From Ignavibacteria bacterium (GTDB taxonomy: Bacteria > Bacteroidota > Ignavibacteria > Kapaibacteriales > Kapaibacteriaceae), in contig JADJIQ010000004.1 in the NCBI GenBank assembly GCA_016707005.1, forward strand, positions 186,001 through 250,000: a stretch of DNA of 64,000 nucleotides, given 5' to 3'. Under the pieces are notes generated by a model that saw only the letters and a list, made by a program, of their open reading frames with translations, was not told the DNA's origin and searched no databases. Of this stretch, positions 53,803-63,081 are shown piece by piece; within the stretch, counting starts at the first letter, position 1; each line of letters begins with the position of its first letter. Position numbers and translations under genes: made by a program.

Positions 53803-53814
53803 TCGGTGTGCCGA

Positions 53815-53838
53815 TGAAACTTTTAAGGCCATTGCGTC
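53815..53838 (+). promoter_or_regulatory. Candidate ECF-sigma autoregulatory promoter
   Basis: TGAAAC followed by TTTT, then CGTC at 53835-53838, resembles the TGAAAC-N16-CGTC promoters of many ECF sigma factors, placed just upstream of an ECF sigma gene as autoregulation would demand. The spacer is 14 instead of 16, which weakens the call. Transcription would start about 25 bases before the ATG at 53872. Confidence 0.35.
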
Positions 53839-53871
53839 ACCTACCCCTTGTTGCGCGCAAACAACGACCAC

Positions 53872-54438
53872 ATGGGCATACAGGAACATCGCGACTTACA
53901 GGATACGTTCCTTCGGCTATTTGAACCACAACGCAGTGCGTTGTGGAGGTTCGTGCGCTCAATGGTGCGGACTGATCACGAAGCCGAGGACATGATGTCC
54001 GAGACGGTCCTTCAGGCATACCAATCGATCCACAAGCTTCGAGACGAACAAGCATTTGTCTCGTTCCTCTTTACCATCGCACATCGGCTCGTAAAGCGGC
54101 ATCGGTGGCGCAGGACGTTCTTCGGTCAATACGATGAACAGGCTGCACATGAGATACCACATACGGACGCGCAACCAGATGTGCAGATGGACATCGTGCT
54201 CCTTCGCCAGGCGCTGCAGCGCCTTCCGGAACGAACACGAGAAGCTGTGGTCCTCTTCGACATTCTCGGCCTCTCCCTTGAGGAGATCAAGGTCATCCAA
54301 GGCGGAACCCTTTCTGGCGTGAAATCGCGCCTGGTTCGTGGCCGACGTTCGTTGGCTACGATGCTGGGTGTGGATCAACACCAAGAAGAGCCCGCACTCT
54401 CTACAATTCCACGTGTTCACAATCAGCCGATCCTCTAA
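53872..54438 (+). CDS. ECF-type RNA polymerase sigma factor
   Basis: The ATG giving MGIQEHRDLQ yields 188 residues with sigma region 2 (about 15-80; LFEPQRSALWRFVRSMV, EAEDMMSETVLQAY) and region 4 (about 115-165; LQRLPERTREAVVLFDILGLSLEEI). An upstream in-frame TTG at 53848 is less likely because it would overlap the presumed transcription start. ECF sigma factors redirect RNA polymerase to envelope or stress genes and are usually held by a membrane anti-sigma factor. The following gene, sharing one base (TAATG), encodes a one-helix membrane protein with a T9SS sorting domain. Confidence 0.92.
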   Translation: MGIQEHRDLQDTFLRLFEPQRSALWRFVRSMVRTDHEAEDMMSETVLQAYQSIHKLRDEQAFVSFLFTIAHRLVKRHRWRRTFFGQYDEQAAHEIPHTDAQPDVQMDIVLLRQALQRLPERTREAVVLFDILGLSLEEIKVIQGGTLSGVKSRLVRGRRSLATMLGVDQHQEEPALSTIPRVHNQPIL

Positions 54439-55862
54439 TGTCACCGAAACGCAATCTCCAGACACTGTTCACTCGCGCTCGTCAGGAAACATCGCCGGTC
54501 ACCGCCGACGATGTGCGTTCCCTCGTTGAGAATGCAGGGTCAGCCCCTTTATCGAGATCTCCTATGCCAGCGATCATCACAGCAACAGCGGCCTCCTTGG
54601 CCATGGTGGCCGGACTTACGGCCTACCTTCTTTCTCCGGAACCGTCACAACAACGATCAACCCTTGGCGCAGTGGCAGAACCACAACCGTCAACTCGTGA
54701 GATCCACGTTTCGAAACCCTCGTCCGTGTTACCTACGGATCCGCATACCCCGAGCACACCACCTTCAGGATCGGATGGTTCGATGTCCATTGCCGTGTTG
54801 TCCCTTGAGTCCGATGATCTTCAGCAACTCAACATCGATCTGGCATCGCTAGGCATCCTTCGTTCGATGGTACCGAATGCTGACAGCATCGCACAGTGTT
54901 TGCCACGGCCGAGAACTACGAACGGAACCCTCTGTGTCTGGCAGAATGGTGAACGACAGGAAATAGCCCTTCGTAACGGTCCGGGACCAATGCCGGTGAT
55001 GTTTACGTCTGCAGATGGAAGGGGCAAGATGGTTCGGATCGAGATGTCTCAGACCTTCGATCCAAATGCCCTTATCCCGGTAGAAGCCCCTTCTCCTGAC
55101 GGCACGATGCTGATGTGGTTCTCCCCAACCCAGGAAGTGATGCAGATGCTTCCCGAGCGTGTAGAAAAACAACTCTGCCGGGAGCGAGGTACGCAGGATC
55201 TCGACATTGACGTACAGGTCATCAATGAGGATGATCTCGCAGATATTCAAACATTGAATATTGATTCGTTAGTGCGCTCGATACCGATGCTTGATACCAC
55301 GAATGCTCACAGTAAGCAAATGTTGGCCAGTATCAAGACGATCGTTGTTGATGGAGATGCAGATACAGCGAACGGACAACGCAAGATCATTCAGCGTCGT
55401 ATTGAAATCAAACGCATGGGAACAATGACCACAGCAGATGTGAACGTTCTCAAGGATCTTGACACAACGATGCCTTCTTGCGCTCGGATGTCGACCAAGA
55501 CTCGGGTGATCATCCTTCGTAAGGGCGGATCATCCAAGGCGATCATACCAAACGTCGATGGGTCGCAACTGCAGGAGAATCGAGTTGAATCCGGTGCTCT
55601 GCGATTGGAGAATATCTATCCTAACCCAACCATGGATGGTAGCGCTACGGTCTCATACTCTCTGAGCGGAGATCGACTGATAACGATCGACCTTCATGAT
55701 CTTGCAGGAAACAAGGTTTCCACACTTGCCTCAGGTGTACGCCGACAAGCAGGGACCGGACATATCCCATTCGCGCTTGAGGGTGTGATGCCGGGAATGT
55801 ACCTTGTTACGATGACCACGGACAAGGGTGAACGAGCAGTTCAACGACTTATCGTTCAGTAA
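54438..55862 (+). CDS. Single-pass membrane protein with T9SS sorting domain, putative anti-sigma factor
   Basis: The 474-residue protein has a 43-residue polar N-terminus, one hydrophobic helix (about 44-65), a proline/serine-rich linker, a central region of unknown type (about 110-385) and a final type A T9SS sorting domain (IYPNPTMDGSATVSYSL, ending MTTDKGERAVQRLIVQ). Its position right behind the ECF gene, with coupled translation, is that of an anti-sigma factor; the short cytosolic tail could bind the sigma factor, but I see no ZAS-type HxxxCxxC motif. A cargo-type sorting signal on a membrane-anchored protein is unusual and may let it sense T9SS activity. That role is inference. Confidence 0.68.
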   Translation: MSPKRNLQTLFTRARQETSPVTADDVRSLVENAGSAPLSRSPMPAIITATAASLAMVAGLTAYLLSPEPSQQRSTLGAVAEPQPSTREIHVSKPSSVLPTDPHTPSTPPSGSDGSMSIAVLSLESDDLQQLNIDLASLGILRSMVPNADSIAQCLPRPRTTNGTLCVWQNGERQEIALRNGPGPMPVMFTSADGRGKMVRIEMSQTFDPNALIPVEAPSPDGTMLMWFSPTQEVMQMLPERVEKQLCRERGTQDLDIDVQVINEDDLADIQTLNIDSLVRSIPMLDTTNAHSKQMLASIKTIVVDGDADTANGQRKIIQRRIEIKRMGTMTTADVNVLKDLDTTMPSCARMSTKTRVIILRKGGSSKAIIPNVDGSQLQENRVESGALRLENIYPNPTMDGSATVSYSLSGDRLITIDLHDLAGNKVSTLASGVRRQAGTGHIPFALEGVMPGMYLVTMTTDKGERAVQRLIVQ

Positions 55863-55872
55863 GGGGCTTACA

Positions 55873-58284
55873 TTAGAACGTAGCACCGGATAACGTAACT
55901 CGAAATGCAGGAGTGGATGTCTGAGATAGACGAGCGTTCACATCGAGACGGAAGAACAACAGAATGCGATTGATGCCGAGGCCGACCTCATAATACGCTT
56001 TGTCGGAGGTGAGGTCGGTCGTTGGCAATGTCGTTTTGGTATACTCCAGCGTTTGCGGCGAGAATGTTGTCCAGCCGATGCCGCCGAACGCAATAAACTC
56101 AATGCCGAAAGAAGCGATGTCCGGGATGCGGAGAAGTCCAGGGATCACTTCACCGAAGTTGTGACTGAGCGAGATGGTAGCATACCGATCTCCATAGAAC
56201 TCCTTCACGCTCATACCGCGGAACACACTGCCAACCACGAGTCCGCTTACGCTCGATTCCAAGCTCGAGAACTTCTGTGGCGGTACAGCACCCCAAGACC
56301 AACCTGCCGTGGCCACAACGTCGAGCGTCCACAACGGCAATGTCTTCAAGCGCAACACACCGATCCATGATGCCTTTGTGAAATCGTAGTTCGAAGCAAG
56401 GATCCCAGGGCGTGATGTTTCCACGTTCAACCACGTTCCGGTCCTCGAGATCAGTCTGATCGGTGAATAGTCCAACGTAAGGGTAAGTCCCATTGTTCTC
56501 ATCGTTCCGTCGAAGATCGAAGGATTCTCGCGCAGTCCGGCACTGGGTTTGAACAACGACCACGCAGGAATGGATGTGGCCGATCGATGGTCATCGGATC
56601 GCACGAAGAATCGAATGCCGCTCGGACGTGACCATAGATCATTACGGATGAACCGAAGTTGTCCCCACGTATATCCTATCCCAACCTCTCCGCCTGTTCG
56701 ATAGTAGTAGTCGCCGTAGTCGTTGCCGAACAGGAGGCTCGTAAAAGTGATGAGCCCCGTTCTCACAACATTTGGATCGTCGCGTCTCTGCAGGACCTTG
56801 TATAACGCAGCATCAAGGGTCCACTTCTGACGTTCTCCAATGAACCACGTGGTCTTTGCAGATCCATAGCCCTGTTTGTCCTCGAATCCATATCCTGCAA
56901 GAGCCTCTACTTCGATAACTGTATCTGGACGAAACCGTAATCCAAGCCCGAGGTACGGCCCATGGATCCTGTTGTACCGAAAGATGTCCTCAAAGCCAGA
57001 GAAGGGGCGCCTGCCTAACCTCGCCAGAGTCCGAGTCACCGGACCGATGTATCTGTCAAGGAACGTTGTTTGAAGACTATCCGGATTGTCGATGAGATTC
57101 TGGATCTCAGCGTAGGCGTTAGCCTCTTCTTTCCGCAGTGGCAGCTTTTGGTTCAGACGCCAGTAGGTTGAATCGAAGGTGTTGGCTTGATCGGATACTT
57201 CTACGCGACGTTGTTCAAAGAGATCGTTGTCGATACTTGCATTGATGTCGTATTCATAGCAGAAGGTCTCGATCTCTATGTCGAGCCGTGGAGCGAAGAG
57301 GAACAGGATCTCTGCTACGAGTGACGATTGAATAGAGAGGGCTTCGGGGACAACAGCCCCTTCTACCTCTACAAAGCTTTGGCGGTACGAGAGCTTCGCA
57401 TCGAAGGGCAGATTGACTGCTCGGTTTGGTGTAAGGCGCACTTCGAGCGGAATGTTCTTGCGTTGATCGATGAAGATCGTGCCTGTAAAGGCCTTTCGTC
57501 CATTGCTGTACGGCGCAACATCGATCAAAACCGTATCGTCCTCAACGCTGCTCTTGAGGATGAAGTCATAATCGTCGATGGCATTCGGATGAAGGGGCGA
57601 CTCGATCTCCTCGTTCAACAAGGAGATCACATCATCGTAGGCATTGAGGTTTGTTCCAAACGAAACGAAGTTCGCCTGCGGCGGTATGTTGGCTGTCTGT
57701 CTGCGTTGAACGATCTCATTGAAGTATCGACCGGGCTTCGCATAATATCCACGAGAATACGACTCGAGGATGCTGAAGACTGTAGTGTCTCCCCGTCCGG
57801 AGCTCCGTGATGCCGTGGCCGTGTCTGTGTTCACCACAAACTTTGTGTACAGCATGTAGGTGTAGCGTTCAAGCGAATCACGTTGTTGTGCCTTTCTTGC
57901 GAGCACGCGACGCATGATCGCTACGGCAGGATCCTCTGCCGACACTACGACCTCAGCTCCTGTGAATGCGCGCTCTTCTAAACCAACTTCCAGGACCGCA
58001 TCTCCGGCAGGTCGGCGGACGGTGTCGGGTGCGTACCCAACGAGTGAAAAGACGATCGATAAGGTGTCAATTCCGCGTAGCTGAGCCCGAGGTATCCGCA
58101 ACAGAAATGCTCCTCGTTTATCAGTCATCGTCGCAGAACGTGTTTCGAGAACACGTACGCTCACGAACCGCAAAGGACCAACGGAATCAGTATCGAACAC
58201 CGAGCCGCGCAAGGTCACATCGCCTTGAGCACGAGACATGTTCAGTGCCGCGATAAGAACCACAAGGCACCACAGGGGGCGCAT
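55873..58284 (-). CDS. DUF5686/CarboxypepD_reg outer-membrane protein
   Basis: The 803-residue protein has a signal peptide (1-19), a carboxypeptidase-regulatory-like domain (about 22-110) and then the DUF5686 core, starting with PAVAIMRRVLARKAQQRDSLERY-like sequence near residue 120, followed by a C-terminal barrel ending FRVTLSGATF. The family is common in Bacteroidota outer membranes and its function is unknown. It follows the sugar-binding lipoprotein after three bases and so probably shares its mRNA. Confidence 0.82.
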   Translation of the reverse strand: MRPLWCLVVLIAALNMSRAQGDVTLRGSVFDTDSVGPLRFVSVRVLETRSATMTDKRGAFLLRIPRAQLRGIDTLSIVFSLVGYAPDTVRRPAGDAVLEVGLEERAFTGAEVVVSAEDPAVAIMRRVLARKAQQRDSLERYTYMLYTKFVVNTDTATASRSSGRGDTTVFSILESYSRGYYAKPGRYFNEIVQRRQTANIPPQANFVSFGTNLNAYDDVISLLNEEIESPLHPNAIDDYDFILKSSVEDDTVLIDVAPYSNGRKAFTGTIFIDQRKNIPLEVRLTPNRAVNLPFDAKLSYRQSFVEVEGAVVPEALSIQSSLVAEILFLFAPRLDIEIETFCYEYDINASIDNDLFEQRRVEVSDQANTFDSTYWRLNQKLPLRKEEANAYAEIQNLIDNPDSLQTTFLDRYIGPVTRTLARLGRRPFSGFEDIFRYNRIHGPYLGLGLRFRPDTVIEVEALAGYGFEDKQGYGSAKTTWFIGERQKWTLDAALYKVLQRRDDPNVVRTGLITFTSLLFGNDYGDYYYRTGGEVGIGYTWGQLRFIRNDLWSRPSGIRFFVRSDDHRSATSIPAWSLFKPSAGLRENPSIFDGTMRTMGLTLTLDYSPIRLISRTGTWLNVETSRPGILASNYDFTKASWIGVLRLKTLPLWTLDVVATAGWSWGAVPPQKFSSLESSVSGLVVGSVFRGMSVKEFYGDRYATISLSHNFGEVIPGLLRIPDIASFGIEFIAFGGIGWTTFSPQTLEYTKTTLPTTDLTSDKAYYEVGLGINRILLFFRLDVNARLSQTSTPAFRVTLSGATF

Positions 58285-58287
58285 CGA

Positions 58288-59523
58288 TCAGCCCCCTACT
58301 ATCTGAAGTGCTTCTTGTTGAGCCATGTTCAGGGCCTCTTCCGGTGTGGATTCACCGAGCAGGACGCGAACGACTGCGTCTTCGAGTACCGCCTCAAGAT
58401 CAAGCCAGCGAGGATGGACAGGTGTCATTCGAGCATGCTCGAGTTGTTGAGCAAAGACTGCCTTGATCGGATCTGCGGTGAGCGTAGAGTCTGCATAGTA
58501 CCCCTTCTCAGCCGGGAATCCGGCTTCTGGGATCTTGGCGCAGAAACGTACGGCATTCATTCCCTTTGTGAGGAATAAGACCAGATCACGAGAGATCTGC
58601 GTGTTCTTCGTAGACGCACTTACGGCCAGATACTCTCCACCCGCAAACGACGTCCCCGGCTCCCCGGTGAGTCCGGGCATGAGGATGGGCGTGACCTTGA
58701 GCGCGGAATTTGAGCGGATCTTGTTCGAGAGCCAAGAACCTGAATTCCACATCGCGATCTTCCCCTGAAGGAATGCGGCATCGAGTTGTCTTTGTGTCTC
58801 AACAAATCCGGCACGAGCCAGTTGGGCATACGTTGTAAGCGCCTTGACGTTTTCAGGACTGTTGAGGACAGGACGTCCATTCGTGTTGAGGACATCGCCA
58901 CCGTAGGTCCACATGAAGGGAAGGATCTTCTTATACAGCCGGTGTGCATCTGCTCCGTTTGCGCCCCATCCGTTGGATCCGGATTCATTGACTTTCTCCG
59001 CGGCTGCGATCAGATCATCCATGGTAGAGATCGGTGCATTCCAGCCACTGCTTTGCGCCAACTTCGTGTTCACATAGATCACGCGTGTATCCAGCGTCCA
59101 CGGATAGGCAAATGTTCTGCCCTGCCACATAGCCGGAGCTACAGAGTATGGGACGAACCTGCCTAGAGCGTTGGCGTCTCCTGGCAATGCAAGCAATACG
59201 CCCGAGCTTGAGAATTGGGCAACCCAGTCCGAGCCCAATTCGATCACATCCGGAGGAGCTCCTGAATTGAAGGCTGCCTGGAGCTTCACCTTGCCGTCGT
59301 TCCACGAGAGTTCTGTGAGTTCAACCTTGGCGTTATGGGCCTTCTCAAACTCTGAAACGAGCTCTTGAAGAACGGCCTTTTGACCTGGTTCACTCCAGAA
59401 GTGCCAAAATCTGATGGTGCGGGGTGCATTGGCCGGAGTGTCTCCACCACCACATCCAGGAAGAAACAAGAGTGTGCTGACAGAAAGAAAAACGACCATC
59501 AGCAGGCGATAACGAGTATTCAT
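58288..59523 (-). CDS. Sugar ABC transporter substrate-binding lipoprotein
   Basis: The 411-residue protein has a lipoprotein signal (lipobox LPGC, cysteine at residue 24) and the family 1 extracellular solute-binding pattern: TIRFWHFWSEPGQ, an FEKAHNAKVEL strand, PPDVIELGSDW and a hinge region with GKIAMWNSGSW. It should bind a sugar or oligosaccharide in the periplasm for a CUT1 importer. No permease or ATPase is adjacent; a MalG-type permease is encoded at 26285. It is read with the DUF5686 gene downstream and lies divergent to pyrG. Confidence 0.88.
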   Translation of the reverse strand: MNTRYRLLMVVFLSVSTLLFLPGCGGGDTPANAPRTIRFWHFWSEPGQKAVLQELVSEFEKAHNAKVELTELSWNDGKVKLQAAFNSGAPPDVIELGSDWVAQFSSSGVLLALPGDANALGRFVPYSVAPAMWQGRTFAYPWTLDTRVIYVNTKLAQSSGWNAPISTMDDLIAAAEKVNESGSNGWGANGADAHRLYKKILPFMWTYGGDVLNTNGRPVLNSPENVKALTTYAQLARAGFVETQRQLDAAFLQGKIAMWNSGSWLSNKIRSNSALKVTPILMPGLTGEPGTSFAGGEYLAVSASTKNTQISRDLVLFLTKGMNAVRFCAKIPEAGFPAEKGYYADSTLTADPIKAVFAQQLEHARMTPVHPRWLDLEAVLEDAVVRVLLGESTPEEALNMAQQEALQIVGG

Positions 59524-59544
59524 GCGGCGAAGCTACGCAAACGC

Positions 59545-59576
59545 GTTGTCCAATCGCACGAACATCCGTAGTTTTG
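59545..59576 (+). promoter_or_regulatory. Promoter for the pyrG operon
   Basis: GTTG (59545-59548), a 20-base spacer and TAGTTTTG (59569-59576) match the Bacteroidota-type TTTG-N19/21-TAnnTTTG promoter with one mismatch. Transcription would start near 59583. That excludes a TTG at 59574 as start codon and supports GTG at 59610 for pyrG. Confidence 0.45.
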
Positions 59577-59609
59577 AGCCCGTCCATTACTTCATCTTCC
59601 GGGTGTCCA

Positions 59610-61220
59610 GTGCCGAAGACGTCAAAGTACATCTTCATTACGGGCGGGGTTCTTTCCTCTTTAGGGAAGGGCATTGCTTCTTCTTCCATCGGTCTCCTCC
59701 TCCGTCAGCGCGGTTTTACTGTGACGGTGCAGAAGCTTGACCCCTACATCAACGTCGACCCGGGAACGATGAATCCGTATCAGCACGGCGAGGTCTTCGT
59801 GACCGATGACGGTGCAGAGACGGATCTTGACCTAGGCCACTACGAGCGTTATCTCGACGTGAGTATGTCGCGGTCGAACACCGCTACGGCAGGCCAAGTC
59901 TACTTCGACGTGATCACCCGCGAGCGCCAAGGTGCCTATCTCGGCAAGACGGTTCAGGTGGTTCCGCATATCACCGACGAGATCAAACGTCGTATGAGAG
60001 CCTTTGAAGGCAAGTTCGACGTGATCATCATTGAGATCGGCGGAACAGTTGGTGACATTGAGTCGCTTCCTTTCCTCGAAGCATGTCGTCAGTTACGTCA
60101 TGAGGTTGGTCGCGGCAACGTGCTCGACATCCATCTGACCTACGTCCCCTACATCAAGAGTGCCGGTGAGCTGAAAACAAAACCCACGCAACACTCTGTA
60201 AAGACGCTGATGGAGTTCGGCATCACGCCCGACCTTCTTCTTTGCCGTGCAGAGATGAGCTTGGATAAGGACATTCGTGCCAAGATCGCCCTCTTCTGCA
60301 ACGTAGAAGAGCGGAGTGTGATCGAAGCTCTTGATGCTGAAACGATCTATGAAGTTCCAATGATGTTCGCCAAGCATAAGCTTGACGAGATCGTGTGTGA
60401 GAAACTCAATCTCAAGAAGTCGAAGCTCAATCTCGACACCTGGTCGCGATTTGTCCATCGGATCAAGGCCCCGAAGCATAACATCACGATCGGTCTCGTT
60501 GGGAAGTACAACAAGTATCCGGACAGTTATAAAAGCATCACAGAAGCCTTCATCCATGCCGGAGCGATCAACAACACAAGGGTCAATCTCCGCTGGTTGG
60601 ATTCAGAAGGGATCACCAAGGACAACGTAAAGGAACTCCTTGCAGATGTGGACGGCATCCTCGTGGCCCCTGGTTTTGGATCGCGCGGGATCGAAGGAAA
60701 GATCAATGCGATCGAATATGTGCGAACCCACGACATCCCGTTCTTTGGGATCTGCCTTGGCATGCAGTGTTCCGTGATCGAGTTCGCTCGTAACGTTGCC
60801 GGACTTCCTCTTGCGAATTCGTCGGAGTTCAAGAGAAACAAGTTCAACGTGATCGACCTTCTTCCGGAACAACGGAAGGTGACAGAAAAGGGCGGAACGA
60901 TGCGTCTCGGTGCCTATCCGTGCCACCTAGAGAAGAAAACAAAGGCATTCGCAGCCTACAAGAGCGAACACATCAGTGAACGCCACCGCCACCGCTACGA
61001 GTTCAACAATGAATTCCGTGAACTTCTAGAAAGTAAGGGGCTCCGTATCAGCGGCACATCACCGGACGGAAGACTTGTTGAAGTGGTTGAGCTACCGAAT
61101 CACCCGTGGTTTGTTGGTGTACAATTCCATCCTGAACTCAAGTCTCGGGCGGTTACAGGTCATCCCCTCTTTGTCTCGTTCATCAAGGCAGCGGTAGCAC
61201 ACGCCCTGGAGAAGCTGTAA
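59610..61220 (+). CDS. pyrG: CTP synthase
   Basis: I choose GTG at 59610, giving MPKTSKYIFITGGVLSSLG and 536 residues, the usual length. The synthetase domain shows GGVLSSLGKGI and QKLDPYINVDPGTMNPYQHGE; the class I glutamine amidotransferase domain has the nucleophile cysteine in FFGICLGMQC and the histidine pair FHPE near the C-terminus. It aminates UTP to CTP with glutamine and ATP. The GlmU-like gene starts on the next base after its stop. Confidence 0.96.
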   Translation: MPKTSKYIFITGGVLSSLGKGIASSSIGLLLRQRGFTVTVQKLDPYINVDPGTMNPYQHGEVFVTDDGAETDLDLGHYERYLDVSMSRSNTATAGQVYFDVITRERQGAYLGKTVQVVPHITDEIKRRMRAFEGKFDVIIIEIGGTVGDIESLPFLEACRQLRHEVGRGNVLDIHLTYVPYIKSAGELKTKPTQHSVKTLMEFGITPDLLLCRAEMSLDKDIRAKIALFCNVEERSVIEALDAETIYEVPMMFAKHKLDEIVCEKLNLKKSKLNLDTWSRFVHRIKAPKHNITIGLVGKYNKYPDSYKSITEAFIHAGAINNTRVNLRWLDSEGITKDNVKELLADVDGILVAPGFGSRGIEGKINAIEYVRTHDIPFFGICLGMQCSVIEFARNVAGLPLANSSEFKRNKFNVIDLLPEQRKVTEKGGTMRLGAYPCHLEKKTKAFAAYKSEHISERHRHRYEFNNEFRELLESKGLRISGTSPDGRLVEVVELPNHPWFVGVQFHPELKSRAVTGHPLFVSFIKAAVAHALEKL

Positions 61221-62369
61221 ATGGGTCGAGTGCAGATCCTCCTCCTTGAGCAAGATGACGTAGAAGGACTCTATCCTTTCACGGCAACACATTGTTCTTG
61301 GGAGATCCGCACCGGACTGTTCACGATTCTTGAACGGTGGCAGCATGCCCTCCCGAACAACTCTGTGAGCGTTGTGTCTCATCGCGATTTGCATGTACGT
61401 TCCTTTGTTGAACGCAACCCACATACCACCGCGTTTGTATCAGCCCCCTCCTTGTTGATCGCGGGTCATGTTCTACTGTCTCCTTCCGTGATGCGAAAGC
61501 TTGTGGAGACGTGCGAACAGCGTACCGAGGCATTTTTGGTTACCTGCAGTGGTCATGTTGTGGGGGCATACGTTCCTACAGATCTGGTCACACCCGATGA
61601 GGCAGTACATCATCTTGAGTCCATCGATCCAGACAAATTGGGTTCTGTTGACTGCATCGGGAACGTCCTTCATCGTCAATGGCAAGCGTTGGATCATATC
61701 GCAGACTCGATCGAGTGGGATGCATCTCTACTCGATCAATCGATCGCTTCCTCTGCATCGATCCATCCATCATCCGTGATCGATGATTCTAACGGCTCGG
61801 TTGTGATCGGAGAAGATGTTGAGATCGGCCCCTTCTGCGTGATCACAGGGCCTGTGGCGATCGGAAGTGGTACGAAGGTGAAACCTCACACAACCATCCA
61901 TACGTCTGTCATCGGGCCAATGTGTAAGGTTGCAGGAGAGATCGAAGATTCCGTGATCCATGGATACAGCAATAAGCAACATCACGGATTTCTCGGGCAT
62001 TCATACCTCGGTGAGTGGGTCAATCTCGGTGCGGGAACAACTACCTCCGATCTGAAGAACAACTACGGTCACATCCGCGTGGACCTGCCGTGGGGTCAGG
62101 AAGACACCCAGCGGAAGTTCCTCGGCATCTTGATGGGTGATCACAGTAAGTCCGCCATTGGTACCATGTTCACAACCGGCACGGTCTGTGGTGTAAGCAG
62201 CAATATTGTCGCTTCCGTTCTCCCTGAGAGATCAATTAGCTCCTTCCGATGGCTTGATAAACAGTACGAGACCGACAGGGCGATCGATGTAGCACGAACC
62301 GTAATGGCACGTCGGAACACGTCTCTCGGACCAGAAACAGAAGCCCTTTTGCGCTATCTTGCGGGCTGA
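61221..62369 (+). CDS. GlmU-like bifunctional sugar-phosphate nucleotidyl/acetyltransferase
   Basis: The 382-residue protein has an unusual N-terminal nucleotidyltransferase-like domain (about 1-180; the NTP_transf_4 type, with THCSWEIRTGLFTILERW) and a C-terminal left-handed beta-helix of hexapeptide repeats (VIGEDVEIGPFCVITGPVAI, VNLGAGTTTSDLKNNYG). This layout is that of the alternative GlmU of Bacteroidota, proposed to make UDP-N-acetylglucosamine for peptidoglycan and LPS. It directly follows pyrG. Substrate and both activities are inferred from the family. Confidence 0.85.
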   Translation: MGRVQILLLEQDDVEGLYPFTATHCSWEIRTGLFTILERWQHALPNNSVSVVSHRDLHVRSFVERNPHTTAFVSAPSLLIAGHVLLSPSVMRKLVETCEQRTEAFLVTCSGHVVGAYVPTDLVTPDEAVHHLESIDPDKLGSVDCIGNVLHRQWQALDHIADSIEWDASLLDQSIASSASIHPSSVIDDSNGSVVIGEDVEIGPFCVITGPVAIGSGTKVKPHTTIHTSVIGPMCKVAGEIEDSVIHGYSNKQHHGFLGHSYLGEWVNLGAGTTTSDLKNNYGHIRVDLPWGQEDTQRKFLGILMGDHSKSAIGTMFTTGTVCGVSSNIVASVLPERSISSFRWLDKQYETDRAIDVARTVMARRNTSLGPETEALLRYLAG

Positions 62370-62370
62370 T

Positions 62371-63081
62371 ATGTCCGCATCTTTACACATCTGGATCACT
62401 GGCGCAGGCCGTGGTATCGGCGCCGCGATCGCTCAGCATCTTGGTGCAAAACATCGCATCACGCTGAGTGGCCGGAATGAAGCATCGCTACGTCAGATCG
62501 AGAACATGCTGCCCGGCGGACACTCTGCTGTTGTTCCATGCGATGTGGCAGATGAACACAGCGTTGCCATTGCCCATGCCGCGGCGACGCAGTTGTTCGG
62601 GCCTGTCGATGTTTTGATCAATAACGCCGGCGTAGCTGTTTTCACCGACCTTGTCGATATGACGGTGGACGCCTTTGACGATCAGATCGCCGTGAATCTG
62701 CGCGGTGTCTTCCTTGGCATTAAGTCCGTTCTCCCTTCGATGATCGAACGCCACAAGGGCATGATCATCACCATCAATTCCGTTGCGGCCGTAAGTGCGT
62801 TCTCCGGATGTACGGGCTATGGCGCTTCCAAGGCCGGAGCACTCGCACTCACCCGATCTCTTCGTAATGAAGTGCGGGGCAAGAACATCAAGGTCTCAGA
62901 TGTCCTTGTTGGAGCTACTGATACGGACATTTGGGGTGAAGAAGAGCGTGCCTCACTCGGTGAGCGAATGATGCAGGCCGATGATATTGCCGATGCCGTT
63001 CAGATGATCATAGGATCGTTCAATAATCCTAGAGTACAATTCGAAGAAATTCTCATTCGACCTCAACGCGGAGATCTGTGA
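62371..63081 (+). CDS. SDR-family oxidoreductase
   Basis: The ATG at 62371, one base after the upstream stop, gives 236 residues starting MSASLHIWITGAGRGIGAAI. The cofactor loop is TGAGRGIG, with NNAGVA, the serine in TINSVAAVS and the YGASK catalytic pair. The end lacks the usual VDGG motif. It resembles the 3-ketoacyl-ACP-reductase-like SDRs with broad substrates. It overlaps the CAP-domain gene by one base (TGATG). Confidence 0.85.
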   Translation: MSASLHIWITGAGRGIGAAIAQHLGAKHRITLSGRNEASLRQIENMLPGGHSAVVPCDVADEHSVAIAHAAATQLFGPVDVLINNAGVAVFTDLVDMTVDAFDDQIAVNLRGVFLGIKSVLPSMIERHKGMIITINSVAAVSAFSGCTGYGASKAGALALTRSLRNEVRGKNIKVSDVLVGATDTDIWGEEERASLGERMMQADDIADAVQMIIGSFNNPRVQFEEILIRPQRGDL

